Below are positions 43,453 through 52,635 of a stretch of 64,000 nt of DNA, piece after piece. Below the pieces are notes generated by a model, which did not search any database, had not been told where the DNA came from, and saw only the letters and a list, made by a program, of their open reading frames with translations. The position numbers and the translations under genes were made by a program. Origin of the DNA: Prevotella histicola JCM 15637 = DNF00424 (GTDB lineage Bacteria > Bacteroidota > Bacteroidia > Bacteroidales > Bacteroidaceae); the NCBI RefSeq assembly GCF_000613925.1, contig NZ_BAJX01000007.1, positions 87,777 through 151,776 of the forward strand, read 5' to 3'. Position 1 is the stretch's first letter. Each line of letters starts with the position of its first letter.

Positions 43453-46052
43453 ATGAATCCTTTTATTGGTAGAATACTTTCAAACAGGGTACTCTCTGTT
43501 CTTGTTCTCTTGTGCTTTACAGTTGGAGTCCATGCTGAAAACATAGACTTTAAGACTGCTTTGCACATAGCGAAGGGCTATGTGAAGGTCAGTAAAGAGG
43601 ATGCAGTACGGACGCGTTCAGCCGTATTGCAGCCTTATTATGTCTTCAATGACGTTAGTGGAAAAGGCTTTGTAATAGTTGCAGGCAATGATAAAATGGG
43701 ACAAGTGCTGGCATATAGCAATGAAAACTCACTTGATTTGGAACATCTGAACCCAGAAGTTAGGTATTTACTTGGTGCCTATCAGCATGTTTATGATGAG
43801 TTAAGAAGCGACAAAAGACTGACAACTCGTGCTGAAACGAAGCCTATTACAACCGATTATGTGGCACCTTTGATAAAAACTCATTGGGGTCAGGACTATC
43901 CATACAGTAAGTTTACACAGTACATGACGGGTTGTGTGGCTACGGCAGTAGCCCAAATCATGCGTTATCATCAGTGGCCTGCACAGGGAAAAGGGACAGA
44001 AAGCTACACGGTAACATTCGATCATACAGTTCGATCGGCTGATTTCACAAAGTCAAACTACGACTGGAAGCACATGGTGGATGATTATTCACATGCCAAG
44101 ACATCATCTCAAGAGCAAGATGCTGTTGCTAAATTGATGTATGATGTAGGTGTTGCAACCAATATGCAATACACTTCTAAGGCGAGTGGAGCACAGAGTT
44201 ACATGGCAGAACGGGCTCTCCGCAATCATTTTGATTATGATGCAGCACTCGTGGAGAGGGCCAATGAAGGTGTAAGTCACTTTGTTGAACTTGTTAAAAA
44301 GGAGCTTCGTAACGGCTTCCCTCTTTACATTTCCGGTGAGGCAAAGGGTGGTTATGGTGCCCATGCATGGGTTTGTGATGGCTATGACAAGGCAGATTTG
44401 TTCCATATGAACTTTGGTTGGGATGGCCAGGCGGATGGTTTTTATTCACTCGCAGCCTGAATATCACTTCAACAGGTAAAGAGTTCGGTGGCAGTTCATT
44501 GGGATTCAACCGTAAACTCCATGTTATTGCCATCCATCCTAACAAGCCTGGAGTACCTAAGATAGATGCGGATATTGCGTACGGAGCACCAAATCTGTGT
44601 TTTAACTTTGATGGTGAGATGGCTTTTGTTGGTTCTATTCCAAGTCGATTGGCTGACAACTTACATCTGAGATACGGTCATTTCGTCAATCAAAGTAATG
44701 AAAATTTTGTTGGAGATGTCGGGATTGGAGTCTATGATGAGGCTGACCAACTGATAAAAACTTTCCCTTATGCTCATCATGGAAGGGCTATCTTTACCAA
44801 AGATTGCTTCAAGATGAACAACGGTGAGATGTTGCCGGGAAACTTAATGGATAAGGATGTCGTCATAACGCTTGACCTTTCAGCATTGCCCAATGGTACT
44901 TATACTTTGTCACCAATAGCTGTACGCCAGCTGGAAGAGGGTAGTTTAGGGTCATGGGCACGTATGAAGAAGGCACCACGCATGGTAATGCAGGTTGAGA
45001 ATGGAAAGGTTTCCTTCTTGGAAATGCCGTCAAAAGAGCCAACTTATCAGCTTGTCTCTGCTCCAGTGTTCGATAAGAAGCTGCGTATAGGTGAGCAAAA
45101 TAGTGTCCAATTACTTATTCGTAAATTGGATGCACAGCCCTTTGACGGTGTAGTGAAGTTGGAAATGCTCAATAGTAAGGGGGATACTGCCTATACATCA
45201 CAGACAGAGACAGCTATAGACTTTGATATTTTTGCTACGACAAAGGTCAGAATTCCGTTTAATCTGCCATTAACAACAGCACCAGGAAGCTATACTTTAC
45301 GTGTAACAATCGTCGAGGAAGGCAATAAAGATACTTGTTTGGTGCTCAATCGCCCCACACAGACACCCTATACAATTGATGTTGAGGCAGGGAAAGGGCT
45401 GAATATCTTTGGTCAGATAGTTACTTATGTGCAGGACGGAGACGAAGCAAGCATGCCTGGTGAGGGTATAGACGTTGGCTTAAATGCTACTTTCAGGGTG
45501 AATTGTTTTGCCTTTCTTGCAGATAAAGCACAATATAAAGGTGATTTAAGACTATACCTCATAGACCCACAGACCGATAAACGCATACCTTTAATGCGGC
45601 GACCAAAGAAGGTAAACATCACAGGGAGTGGTGCAGAATGTAATGTTACGAGTGACTGGCTCAATGCTAAGAACTTGCAAATCATCAACAATCGTCGTTA
45701 TCGTGTGGCTCTGATAGGTGCTGTGGAAGGTGAAGAAGTCGACTTTACGACTACTATTCCCAACCCATTGTATGTCTCTGTTGTTAATGGTCCTTATAAT
45801 TCAGACGCTGATATAGTATCAAATGGTATAAAAGGCATTATCCCTTCTGACGCAATCAAGCGGACGGGAGGTGTCTTAGAAGTACAGTTAGCCAATCTGA
45901 AGAGCGTATCTGTCTATACATTAAACGGTATATTGATAGCAAATCAGCATGTTGATGCAACCAATAGGATACAAGTGACGCTGCAGAAGGGCACATATAT
46001 CGTGCGATTGGTAATGAATGATGGCTCTGTTCGTGCTGTAATCATGCGATAG
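43453..46052 (+). CDS. C10-family cysteine protease with T9SS tail, frameshifted
   Basis: Two frames make one streptopain-like protease. The first (43453-44460) has a signal peptide, a Spi-like propeptide (YVFNDVSGKGFVIVAGND) and the C10 catalytic core: Cys in YMTGCVATAVAQIMRYH and His in GGYGAHAWVCDGYD. Just after FHMNFGWDGQADGFYSL it reaches a stop; the continuation (frame of 44418-46052) resumes SLNITSTGKEFGG. One base is missing at about 44449-44451. The C-terminal 80 residues (VYTLNGILIANQHV, GTYIVRLVMNDGSVRAVIM) form a type A sorting domain for type IX secretion. The intact protein would be about 866 residues, comparable to interpain-like Prevotella proteases that attack host proteins. 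If the frameshift is real, export would fail. Confidence 0.85.
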
Positions 46053-46108
46053 TAGTAGGCTTTGTGCGCCTGGGAACAGTAAGTTGTATACCTTTCTATA
46101 CACAATTA

Positions 46109-46139
46109 TTGTTAGAATTGTATTTAATTATTATCTTTG
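46109..46139 (+). promoter_or_regulatory. Promoter of the MIP18/DUF59 gene
   Basis: TTG 46109-46111, 20-nt gap, TATCTTTG 46132-46139. The box implies a start at ATG 46171 instead of 46141. Confidence 0.7.
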
Positions 46140-46170
46140 CATGCAACATATTATAAACAAAGTATTCATT

Positions 46171-46491
46171 ATGACACAAGAAGAGATAACAAAAATAGAA
46201 GAGAAGATAGTCGATGTACTGAAGACAGTATATGACCCTGAGATCCCCGTGAACATCTATGACCTCGGAATGATTTATAAAATAGATGTTGATGACAAGG
46301 GAAACCTTGATATGGATATGACCTTTACCGCTCCTTCTTGCCCTGCAGCAGACTTCATTCTTGAGGATGTTCGCACAAAAGTGGAGAGTGTTGAAGGTGT
46401 GAAGAGTGCCAATATCAACCTTGTTTTTGAACCCGCTTGGGACCAAAGTATGATGTCTGAAGAGGCAAGAGTTGAACTGGGGTTTGAGTAA
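46171..46491 (+). CDS. MIP18/DUF59 (SufT-like) Fe-S assembly protein
   Basis: A 106-residue single-domain protein. Motifs VYDPEIPVNIYDLGMIYKI and MTFTAPSCPAADFI carry the conserved DPE and the Cys of the family. Members help mature iron-sulfur proteins (SufT, Cia2-like). The start is placed at MTQEEITKIEEK, after the promoter; an upstream ATG at 46141 would begin within a few bases of the -7 box. It precedes lpxH by 38 nt on the same strand. Confidence 0.88.
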   Translation: MTQEEITKIEEKIVDVLKTVYDPEIPVNIYDLGMIYKIDVDDKGNLDMDMTFTAPSCPAADFILEDVRTKVESVEGVKSANINLVFEPAWDQSMMSEEARVELGFE

Positions 46492-46529
46492 CTGACGTAG
46501 ATTATTATCATGAAATAGAACTTCGGAGT

Positions 46530-47294
46530 ATGAAAAATGTATATTTCCTTTCCGACGCACACCTTGGTTCGCTGGCAATAGCTCATCGGAGAACGCAAGA
46601 ACGCAGACTTGTACGCTTCTTAGACAGTATCAAACACAAGGCATCAGCAGTGTATCTGCTGGGTGATATGTTCGATTTCTGGGATGAATACAAGTATGTT
46701 GTGCCAAAAGGCTTTACCCGTTTCTTGGGTAAGGTGTCTGAGTTGACGGATATGGGGGTGGAAGTTCATTTCTTCACAGGTAACCATGATCTTTGGACTT
46801 ATGGCTATTTGGAGGAGGAATGTGGTGTCATCCTGCATCGTAAACCAGTAACGATGGAGATATACGGTAAGGTTTTCTATCTTGCACATGGTGACGGATT
46901 AGGTGATCCTGATCCGATGTTCCAATTCCTACGTAAGGTTTTTCATAATCGGGTTTGTCAGCGATTGCTCAATTTTTTTCATCCTTGGTGGGGAATGCAG
47001 TTGGGACTTAACTGGGCAAAAAAGAGCCGTCTGAAGCGCGCTGATGGTAAGGAGATGCCGTATTTGGGCGAGGATAAGGAGTATCTTGTGCGTTACACAA
47101 AAGACTATATGCGGTCTCATAAGGATATAGATTACTATATTTACGGGCACAGACATATAGAACTCGACCTCACACTGTCTGGTAAGGTACGCATGTTGAT
47201 ACTTGGAGACTGGATATGGCAGTTCACTTATGCTGTTTTTGACGGTGAACACATGTTCTTGGAAGAGTACATTGAGGGAGAAAGTAAGCCTTAA
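46530..47294 (+). CDS. lpxH: UDP-2,3-diacylglucosamine diphosphatase
   Basis: Calcineurin-like phosphoesterase that hydrolyses UDP-2,3-diacylglucosamine to lipid X in lipid A synthesis. The 254-residue protein has all metal-binding motifs in order: FLSDAHLGS, LGDMFDFWDEY, FTGNHDLW, LAHGDGLG and YGHRHIE. The basic, hydrophobic patch in the middle (FHNRVCQRLLNFFHPWWGMQL) is the lipid-binding cap of the family. It follows the MIP18-like gene with short spacing and is upstream of the candidate small RNA. Confidence 0.9.
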   Translation: MKNVYFLSDAHLGSLAIAHRRTQERRLVRFLDSIKHKASAVYLLGDMFDFWDEYKYVVPKGFTRFLGKVSELTDMGVEVHFFTGNHDLWTYGYLEEECGVILHRKPVTMEIYGKVFYLAHGDGLGDPDPMFQFLRKVFHNRVCQRLLNFFHPWWGMQLGLNWAKKSRLKRADGKEMPYLGEDKEYLVRYTKDYMRSHKDIDYYIYGHRHIELDLTLSGKVRMLILGDWIWQFTYAVFDGEHMFLEEYIEGESKP

Positions 47295-47369
47295 GAAAGA
47301 TAAAATCTATAGTTTTATGGGCGAAAAAGCATGTTTTTACATACAAAAACTCATTTTAACTAAAAAGTA

Positions 47370-47400
47370 TTTGTGGTTTAAAAAAGTACCATTATCTTTG
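47370..47400 (+). promoter_or_regulatory. Strong promoter with no protein gene behind it
   Basis: TTTG 47370-47373, 19-nt gap, TATCTTTG 47393-47400. Consensus match is complete; the nearest terminator is about 140 nt downstream. Confidence 0.75.
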
Positions 47401-47405
47401 CAACG

Positions 47406-47574
47406 TCTTTTGAAAACGGTCTCTTTCATTCTCTGACAAGGAGATGAATAAGGTGCAGTACAAAGGAAATCAGAGAGTAAATTTCGTTTAGAAATAAAAA
47501 TAAACTCAGGTTTGTAGATTAAGTTTAGTCAAAAGAAAGGTAGTTGTCGTGAGACAACTACCTTTCGCTTTTTT
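47406..47574 (+). ncRNA. Candidate small RNA with its own promoter and terminator
   Basis: A segment of about 170 nt between a full-consensus promoter and a classic terminator (stem AAAGGTAGTTGTC / GACAACTACCTTT, GTGA loop, TTTTTT, 47536-47574). Internal pairings are visible: TCTCTGA with TCAGAGA, outer AAACG with CGTTT, and AAACT with AGTTT. A 15-codon frame at 47444 (MNKVQYKGNQRVNFV) lies after an AAGGAG-like sequence, so the transcript could also encode a peptide. I do not recognise a known RNA family; 6S RNA is one possibility by size and position between a promoter and terminator, but not supported further. Confidence 0.6.
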
Positions 47575-47714
47575 GTCTTGTGTGGTCTGTAAGTGTGGAT
47601 GATTGCTTGTTGGTGTGGGATGATTGCGGACTGATAGACAAGCTGTCCTTCTGTAAAACTTTATGTATTCTATTCTGCATTGATAGGATAAGGGAATGGG
47701 AAAATATTCCTTTA

Positions 47715-47887
47715 TTGTACAATAAATTTACTCTTAGATTTCAATACATGCCTTTTTGCATTGTAAAAGACGCCCTTTTGCAATGTAAAAGGGCATCTTT
47801 TACACCTCAAAAGGGCGTCTTTTGCAACGTAAAAGGGCACCTTTTACGAGCCTATCTGTAACCATTTGATAATCTTATGGTTACAAA
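47715..47887 (-). repeat. Five-core 22-nt-period element, copy 4
   Basis: Leader on the right (47846-47887), so minus orientation. It ends with a clean TTTGTAACCAT / ATGGTTACAGA hairpin. Cores at 47743 (degenerate), 47765, 47787, 47809 and 47831; from the leader they read D, D, D, R, R, with D being AAAAGnnGCCCTTTT. Spacers from the leader: ACGTTGC, GAGGTGT, ACATTGC, ACAATGC. The second spacer is the reverse complement of ACACCTC found at that position in copies 2 and 5. The tail ends GTACAA. It lies between the small RNA and ackA. Confidence 0.9.
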
Positions 47888-48046
47888 GTCAGTTTTAAGG
47901 GCATAGGGATTGAATTTTGATTCAGATAGTTTTCTTTTATGTAAAGTCTTTTCTTAGATAAGGAAATGTCTCCTTTCAGTCCTTCAATGTGTTCGTCGTG
48001 CTTACTTATTTCTACCACTTAGTAATCAGGGAAGGTGTCAATCGAA

Positions 48047-48084
48047 TAAAAAAAAGGCGCAGAGCTTATTGGAAAGCCTGCGCC
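48047..48084 (-). terminator. Terminator of pta-ackA
   Basis: GGCGCAG / CTGCGCC stem with inner pairing, followed on the minus strand by TTTTTTTT. It begins 53 nt after the ackA stop. Confidence 0.8.
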
Positions 48085-48137
48085 ATTATGATTCTGTTTA
48101 GGTGTGGTTCTGTTTATATCTATACCACTTTCACCTC

Positions 48138-49342
48138 TTATTTCTTCAGTTCTCTGACGAGATCTTGGGTGTCGCGTGCAATAACAATCTCTTCATCAGT
48201 AGGTACAAGCACAACCTTTACCTTTGAATCGTCTGTTGAAAGGATCTGTTCTACGCCACGAGCCTTGTTGCGTTCCTTGTCAAGCTTGATGCCAAAGAAC
48301 TCCATGTCCTCGCAAACATCCCAACGCAGACCAGTCTGGTTCTCACCAACACCAGCAGTCCAGACGATGATGTCAACACCATTCATGCTGCTGCATAGGC
48401 GCCAATGTACTTCTTGATGCGGTAAGCGTACATCTGTAAAGCCAGATGAGCAAGCTCATTACCCTCGAGATCAGCATTCTCAATGTCACGCATGTCCGAG
48501 CTAATACCCGTAATACCCAACACTCCGCTCTCTTTATTGAGGAAATCTGCCATCTCCTGTGGCTTCTTTCCGAGCTTTTCCATCAGATATGTAACGGCAG
48601 AAGGGTCTATATCGCCAGAGCGTGAGCCCATCATCAGACCTGCCAATGGGGTCAATCCCATAGAAGTATCAATGACCTTGCCATTCTTGATGGCTGCCAT
48701 TGAAGCACCGTTACCGATATGACAGGTGATAATCTTCTGTGTTTTGATGTCTACGCCCAGCATCTCACATACGCGATGTGACACGTATCTGTGACTTGTT
48801 CCGTGGAAACCATAACGGCGAACATGATACTTCTTGTACAAATCATAAGGAACTGCATAAAGATATGCGTAGTCTGGCATTGTACTGTGGAAGGCATTGT
48901 CGAACACAACCACCTGTGGTGTGTGTGGCATCAGTGCATCTACAGCACGCAAACCACGTAGGTGACCAGCATTATGGACTGGTGCAAGGTCGATAAGGCT
49001 CTCTATTCCCTTCTCAACTTCCTCTGTTACGATGCAGCTTTTCTCAAAGAGATCACCACCTTGGACCACTCTATGGCCTACAGCATCAATCTCATCAAGG
49101 CTCTTTAACGCCCCAATCTTAGGGTCGAGGAGTACTTTGAATACCAATGCTACGCCTTCTTTGTGAGTAGGAAGGTCTTCCATGATTTGTACTTTCTCAC
49201 CATTATTGAGCTTAACCTTAATGAAAGCTTCATCAAGACCAATACGTTCAACGATTCCCTGAGCCAATACTGACTCATCCTTCATGTCGTATAGCTTGTA
49301 CTTAATGGAACTACTACCGCAGTTCAGAACTAATATCTTCAT
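48138..49342 (-). CDS. ackA: Acetate kinase, frameshifted
   Basis: Makes ATP from acetyl phosphate and ADP in mixed-acid fermentation. The main frame (49342 to 48383) has the N-terminal LVLNCGSSSIKYKLYD, the catalytic VFDNAFHSTMP and GFHGTSHRYVS, and THIGNGASMAAIKNG-like CHIGNGASM. It stops after KKYIGAYAAA; the next frame continues MNGVDIIVWTAGVGENQTGLR to the normal end at 48138. One base is missing near 48385 (GCAGCAGC-ATG). The intact protein would be about 400 residues, the normal length. Loss of AckA would be surprising in a fermenting anaerobe, so a sequence error is likely. Confidence 0.9.
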
Positions 49343-49365
49343 ATAAAGAGTTATGTTATTCTTAA

Positions 49366-50409
49366 TTATTTCTTTGCATCTTGCGCCTGGCAGGCAGTGA
49401 TTGCTACCATATAATAGATGTCATCAACACAGCAACCACGTGATAAATCATTCACAGGACGTGCTATACCCTGAAGAATAGGGCCTATAGCTTTTGCTCC
49501 ACCAAGACGTTCTATGAGTTTATAGCCGATGTTTCCAACTTCAAGGTTAGGTACAACAAGGACGTTAGCCTTACCTGCGATGTCAGAGTTAGGTGCTTTC
49601 TTTGCTGCAACAGCAGGAACGAGAGCAGCGTCAGACTGTAGTTCACCATCTACTTTCAGGTTAGGGAACTTTTCTTTTGCTATCTTTGTCGCCTCAATAA
49701 CCTTATCGATGACGTATACACTCTTACCCGTTTCCTTGTCTATTGCGTCCTTTGCAGATCCTTTTGTTGAGTAACTCAGGATGGCAACCTTAGGATCTTG
49801 GAAGCCAGCAACACTCTTTGCAGTCTCAGCAGTGGTGTAAGCGATTTGTGCAAGTTGGTCAGCTGTAGGGTTAGGGGTCACAGCTACGTCACCCATTACT
49901 ACTATACCGTTCTCTCCGTATTGTGCTTCGTGGGTGAGAATGAGCATTGCACCACTCACACAAGTGATGCCTGGAGCACACTTAATGATCTGTAATGCAG
50001 GGCGAAGGGTGTCTCCTGTTGTTGAAAGAGCACCTGAAATCTGACCGTCAGCACCATCAGTCTTGATGATCATACAGCCTAAGTACAGGTTATTCTTAGT
50101 AACAAGTTCGCGTGCTTGTTCAATGGTCATACCCTTCTTCTTGCGTAGTTCAGCCAGTTTTTCTGCATATTCTTCGCTCTTAGGGTTGTTCTCTGGGTCA
50201 ACAATGGTAGCCTTGTCAATGTTCTTAAGCCCCCATTCAGTGGCGAGCTTATGTATGTTGGCGGGGTTGCCAATGAGGATCAGATTGGCGATATCATCTG
50301 CCAGAACCCTATCGGCAGCCTTAAGTGTACGCTCCTCTTCGGCCTCGGGGAGCACGATACGTTGCTTGTCGGCTTTCGCACGTGCAACGATTTGCTCTAA
50401 TAAATCCAT
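49366..50409 (-). CDS. pta: Phosphate acetyltransferase
   Basis: Converts acetyl-CoA and phosphate to acetyl phosphate, the substrate for AckA. The 347-residue protein is the short, single-domain PTA_PTB form: KQRIVLPEAEEERTLKAAD at the N-terminus, LSTTGDTLRPALQIIK in the middle, and ALVPAVAAKKAPNSDIAGKANVLVVPNLEVGN near the end (read in parts). It lacks the N-terminal regulatory domains of E. coli Pta. It lies 23 nt before ackA, and a full promoter is at 50520-50551 on the minus strand. Confidence 0.94.
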   Translation of the reverse strand: MDLLEQIVARAKADKQRIVLPEAEEERTLKAADRVLADDIANLILIGNPANIHKLATEWGLKNIDKATIVDPENNPKSEEYAEKLAELRKKKGMTIEQARELVTKNNLYLGCMIIKTDGADGQISGALSTTGDTLRPALQIIKCAPGITCVSGAMLILTHEAQYGENGIVVMGDVAVTPNPTADQLAQIAYTTAETAKSVAGFQDPKVAILSYSTKGSAKDAIDKETGKSVYVIDKVIEATKIAKEKFPNLKVDGELQSDAALVPAVAAKKAPNSDIAGKANVLVVPNLEVGNIGYKLIERLGGAKAIGPILQGIARPVNDLSRGCCVDDIYYMVAITACQAQDAKK

Positions 50410-50519
50410 AGTTTTTATTCAAATATTATTGTTCGTTTCGGATAAGTCTTAATAAAGATTGCAAGGATTAGCTCTTGTTCGTAAAGTAACTATCACTGTT
50501 TCATGCAGTCTATCCTCTG

Positions 50520-50551
50520 CAAAGATATATAAATAAAGTCATAATGCCAAA
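50520..50551 (-). promoter_or_regulatory. Promoter of pta-ackA
   Basis: Minus strand TTTG (complement of CAAA 50548-50551), 20-nt gap, TATCTTTG (50527-50520). It is divergent from the next promoter; the leader is about 105 nt. Confidence 0.75.
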
Positions 50552-50587
50552 CTTGGTTGTCGTTTTTACCACAAAAAAGCAATGTAC

Positions 50588-50619
50588 TTTGGTTGTCTGA
50601 ATAAATCTGATTATATTTG
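50588..50619 (+). promoter_or_regulatory. Promoter of the DUF2156-GNAT gene
   Basis: TTTG 50588-50591, 20-nt gap, TATATTTG 50612-50619, about 25 nt before ATG 50645. Confidence 0.7.
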
Positions 50620-50644
50620 CAATTATAACAAATTTGTATATACA

Positions 50645-52389
50645 ATGATTAAGTTTCACGATGTAAAAACGACTGATCGTGAGTTGGTACAAAGCTATAC
50701 ACTGTGTAGTGACAGGCAAAATTGTGATTTAAGCTTTGCAAATATCATCTCATGGAGGTTCTTATACAATACCCAAATAGCTGAAGTTGATGGCTTTCTT
50801 GTCTTCCGTTTCTATATTGGACACCATCTTGCGTATATGGCACCAGTATGGAAAGGGGAATGGAACGAGCTGATGAGCGAGCCATTTGCTAAGGTTGTAC
50901 GACAAATGCGGGATGATTCTATCACGTTGGGACACCCTTTTCTAATGTTAGGAGTGTGTACAAACATGGTGGAAATACTTGAAAGTATCTTCCCAGATAC
51001 ATTCTATATAAAGCCAGACCGTGACTACTTCGACTATATTTACACACGGGAGAAGCTCGCAACGTTGGCTGGAAAGAAGCTGCAAAGTAAACGAAATCAT
51101 TGTAATAGGTTCCGGAAGACCTATCCAAACTATGAATATCGGCCTCTGACAAAGGATATGATACCTGAATGTTTGGCTGTGGAAGCTAACTGGAGGACCG
51201 TTACGAAGGAGGATAACAACGAGGAAGAGGAACTCTCAGAAGAGCTTCGTTCCATGACACGTGTCTTTGAATTGTGGGATGAAGTTGGTGCTTTGGGTGG
51301 TACTATATGGTAGATGGTAAGCTGATAGCCTTTACTTTTGGCTGTCCCATTACGAATCGAACCTTTGATGTGTGTGTTGAGAAGGCTGATACAGCCTATG
51401 AAGGAGCCTTCTCTATCATCAATCAAGAGTTTGCAATGCATCTTCCCGAGCAGTATGAGTACATGAATAGGGAAGAAGACCTTGGCTTAGAAGGGCTGCG
51501 TTATGCTAAACTATCTTATAAACCAGACATTCTTTTAGAGAAAAACGTTGTTATGGAGAAGCTTCCTCTTGCCCAAGAGGAGAATCAAGAACGTATAAAA
51601 GAGGAAACAATCAGCCTTTGGAGAGATACTTTTCATGACCCGGAAGCTTTTATTGAGTTGTATTTCTCACGTGTGTTCAAGCCAGAATACAACGTTACTT
51701 GTCAGTTGAATCAGCATACAGTAGCGGCTTTACAGACACTTCCTTACCAACTGAAATATTATAATAAGGAGGTAAAGACTGCCTATATCAGTGGTGTTAG
51801 CGTGCGTGAAGAGTACCGAAAGCAGAATTTAGGGGCTGGTCTTATGTCGCAGGCACACTTCCGTTTGTATCATAAAGACGTTGTTTTTGCAACGCTTATA
51901 CCTGCTGAAGAGTGGTTGTATGACTGGTATGCACGTTGTGGATATACCCAACATATAACTTGTACACCACCTCCTGCGGATGTAGATGCCATGGATTTTG
52001 ATACTTTTGACCGTTGGCAACGCTCAAAACCATGTATCGTGTTACATGATAAAGAAGGGTTTGATATTGTAAAGGAGGACTTTCGTATTGCACAAGCTAT
52101 TGACCCAGATGCAAAACGACAGCAAAATGACATTCCTTCTATGATCCGTATCATCAATGCAGAGATGGCTTTGACACTCTATGCAGGGTGCCATCCAGAG
52201 AAAGAAGAAAACATTCGGGTTTACAATGACTCTGATATTCCGATGAATAATATCTACTTCTGCATTAAAAAAGGAAAGGTAACACGTACGAATTATCCTT
52301 TACCTGATACACGTTCTTTGACAATTCAGGAGCTGGCTGATTACATTTTTGCAGATGACACACTGTTAATGACACTGATGTTAAACTGA
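50645..52389 (+). CDS. DUF2156 (LPG-synthase C-terminal)-GNAT fusion, frameshifted
   Basis: Two frames give one protein of about 580 residues. The first (from ATG 50645, MIKFHDVKTTDRELV) contains the DUF2156/aminoacyl-lipid-transferase fold (NIISWRFLYNTQ, KLQSKRNHCNRFRKTYPNYEY) and stops after ALGGTIW at 51313. The continuation (frame of 51307) finishes that domain (IAFTFGCPITNRTFDVCVEKAD, read in parts). A GNAT domain follows with the acetyl-CoA loop VSVREEYRKQNLGAGL, and then an Eis/SCP2-like C-terminal part (PSMIRIINAEMALTLYAG). One base is missing at about 51306-51310. DUF2156 proteins can transfer amino acids from tRNA to lipids, and Eis-type GNATs acetylate amines; the true substrate here is unknown. 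Confidence 0.7.
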
Positions 52390-52463
52390 TATGCAGTCGG
52401 TATAAGCTTCAAAGTATTAGAGTATTGACGGTTAATGACACAGATATCAAACTGATATACAGT
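52365..52463 (+). repeat. Direct repeat of the DUF2156-GNAT gene's 3' end
   Basis: A 33-nt segment at 52365-52397, covering the last codons and stop, recurs at 52431-52463 with four mismatches. The copies are 66 nt apart. Confidence 0.6.
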
Positions 52464-52479
52464 AATAATACATAACCCA

Positions 52480-52525
52480 AAGAGCCATATCCTACTCTTA
52501 TGAAGAGTTAAGATATGGCTCTTTT
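52480..52525. terminator. Bidirectional terminator between DUF2156-GNAT gene and kbl
   Basis: AAAGAGCCATATC / GATATGGCTCTTT arms with an inner CTCTT/AAGAG stem, A-rich on one side and TTTT on the other. Confidence 0.8.
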
Positions 52526-52635
52526 ATATGTTGAAAAACAGTGTTAGAGGTTATTATAAAAGCTTCTTTTGATTGTATTCAGACTTGGAAGCCATCCTTC
52601 TCTACCCCTGTTTTTATCTTATCATGAAAGCTTTC

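Noticed and set aside
47580..47861. A 93-codon frame after the small RNA
   Set aside because: Its second half is the repeat array and its first half has no recognisable protein features or promoter.
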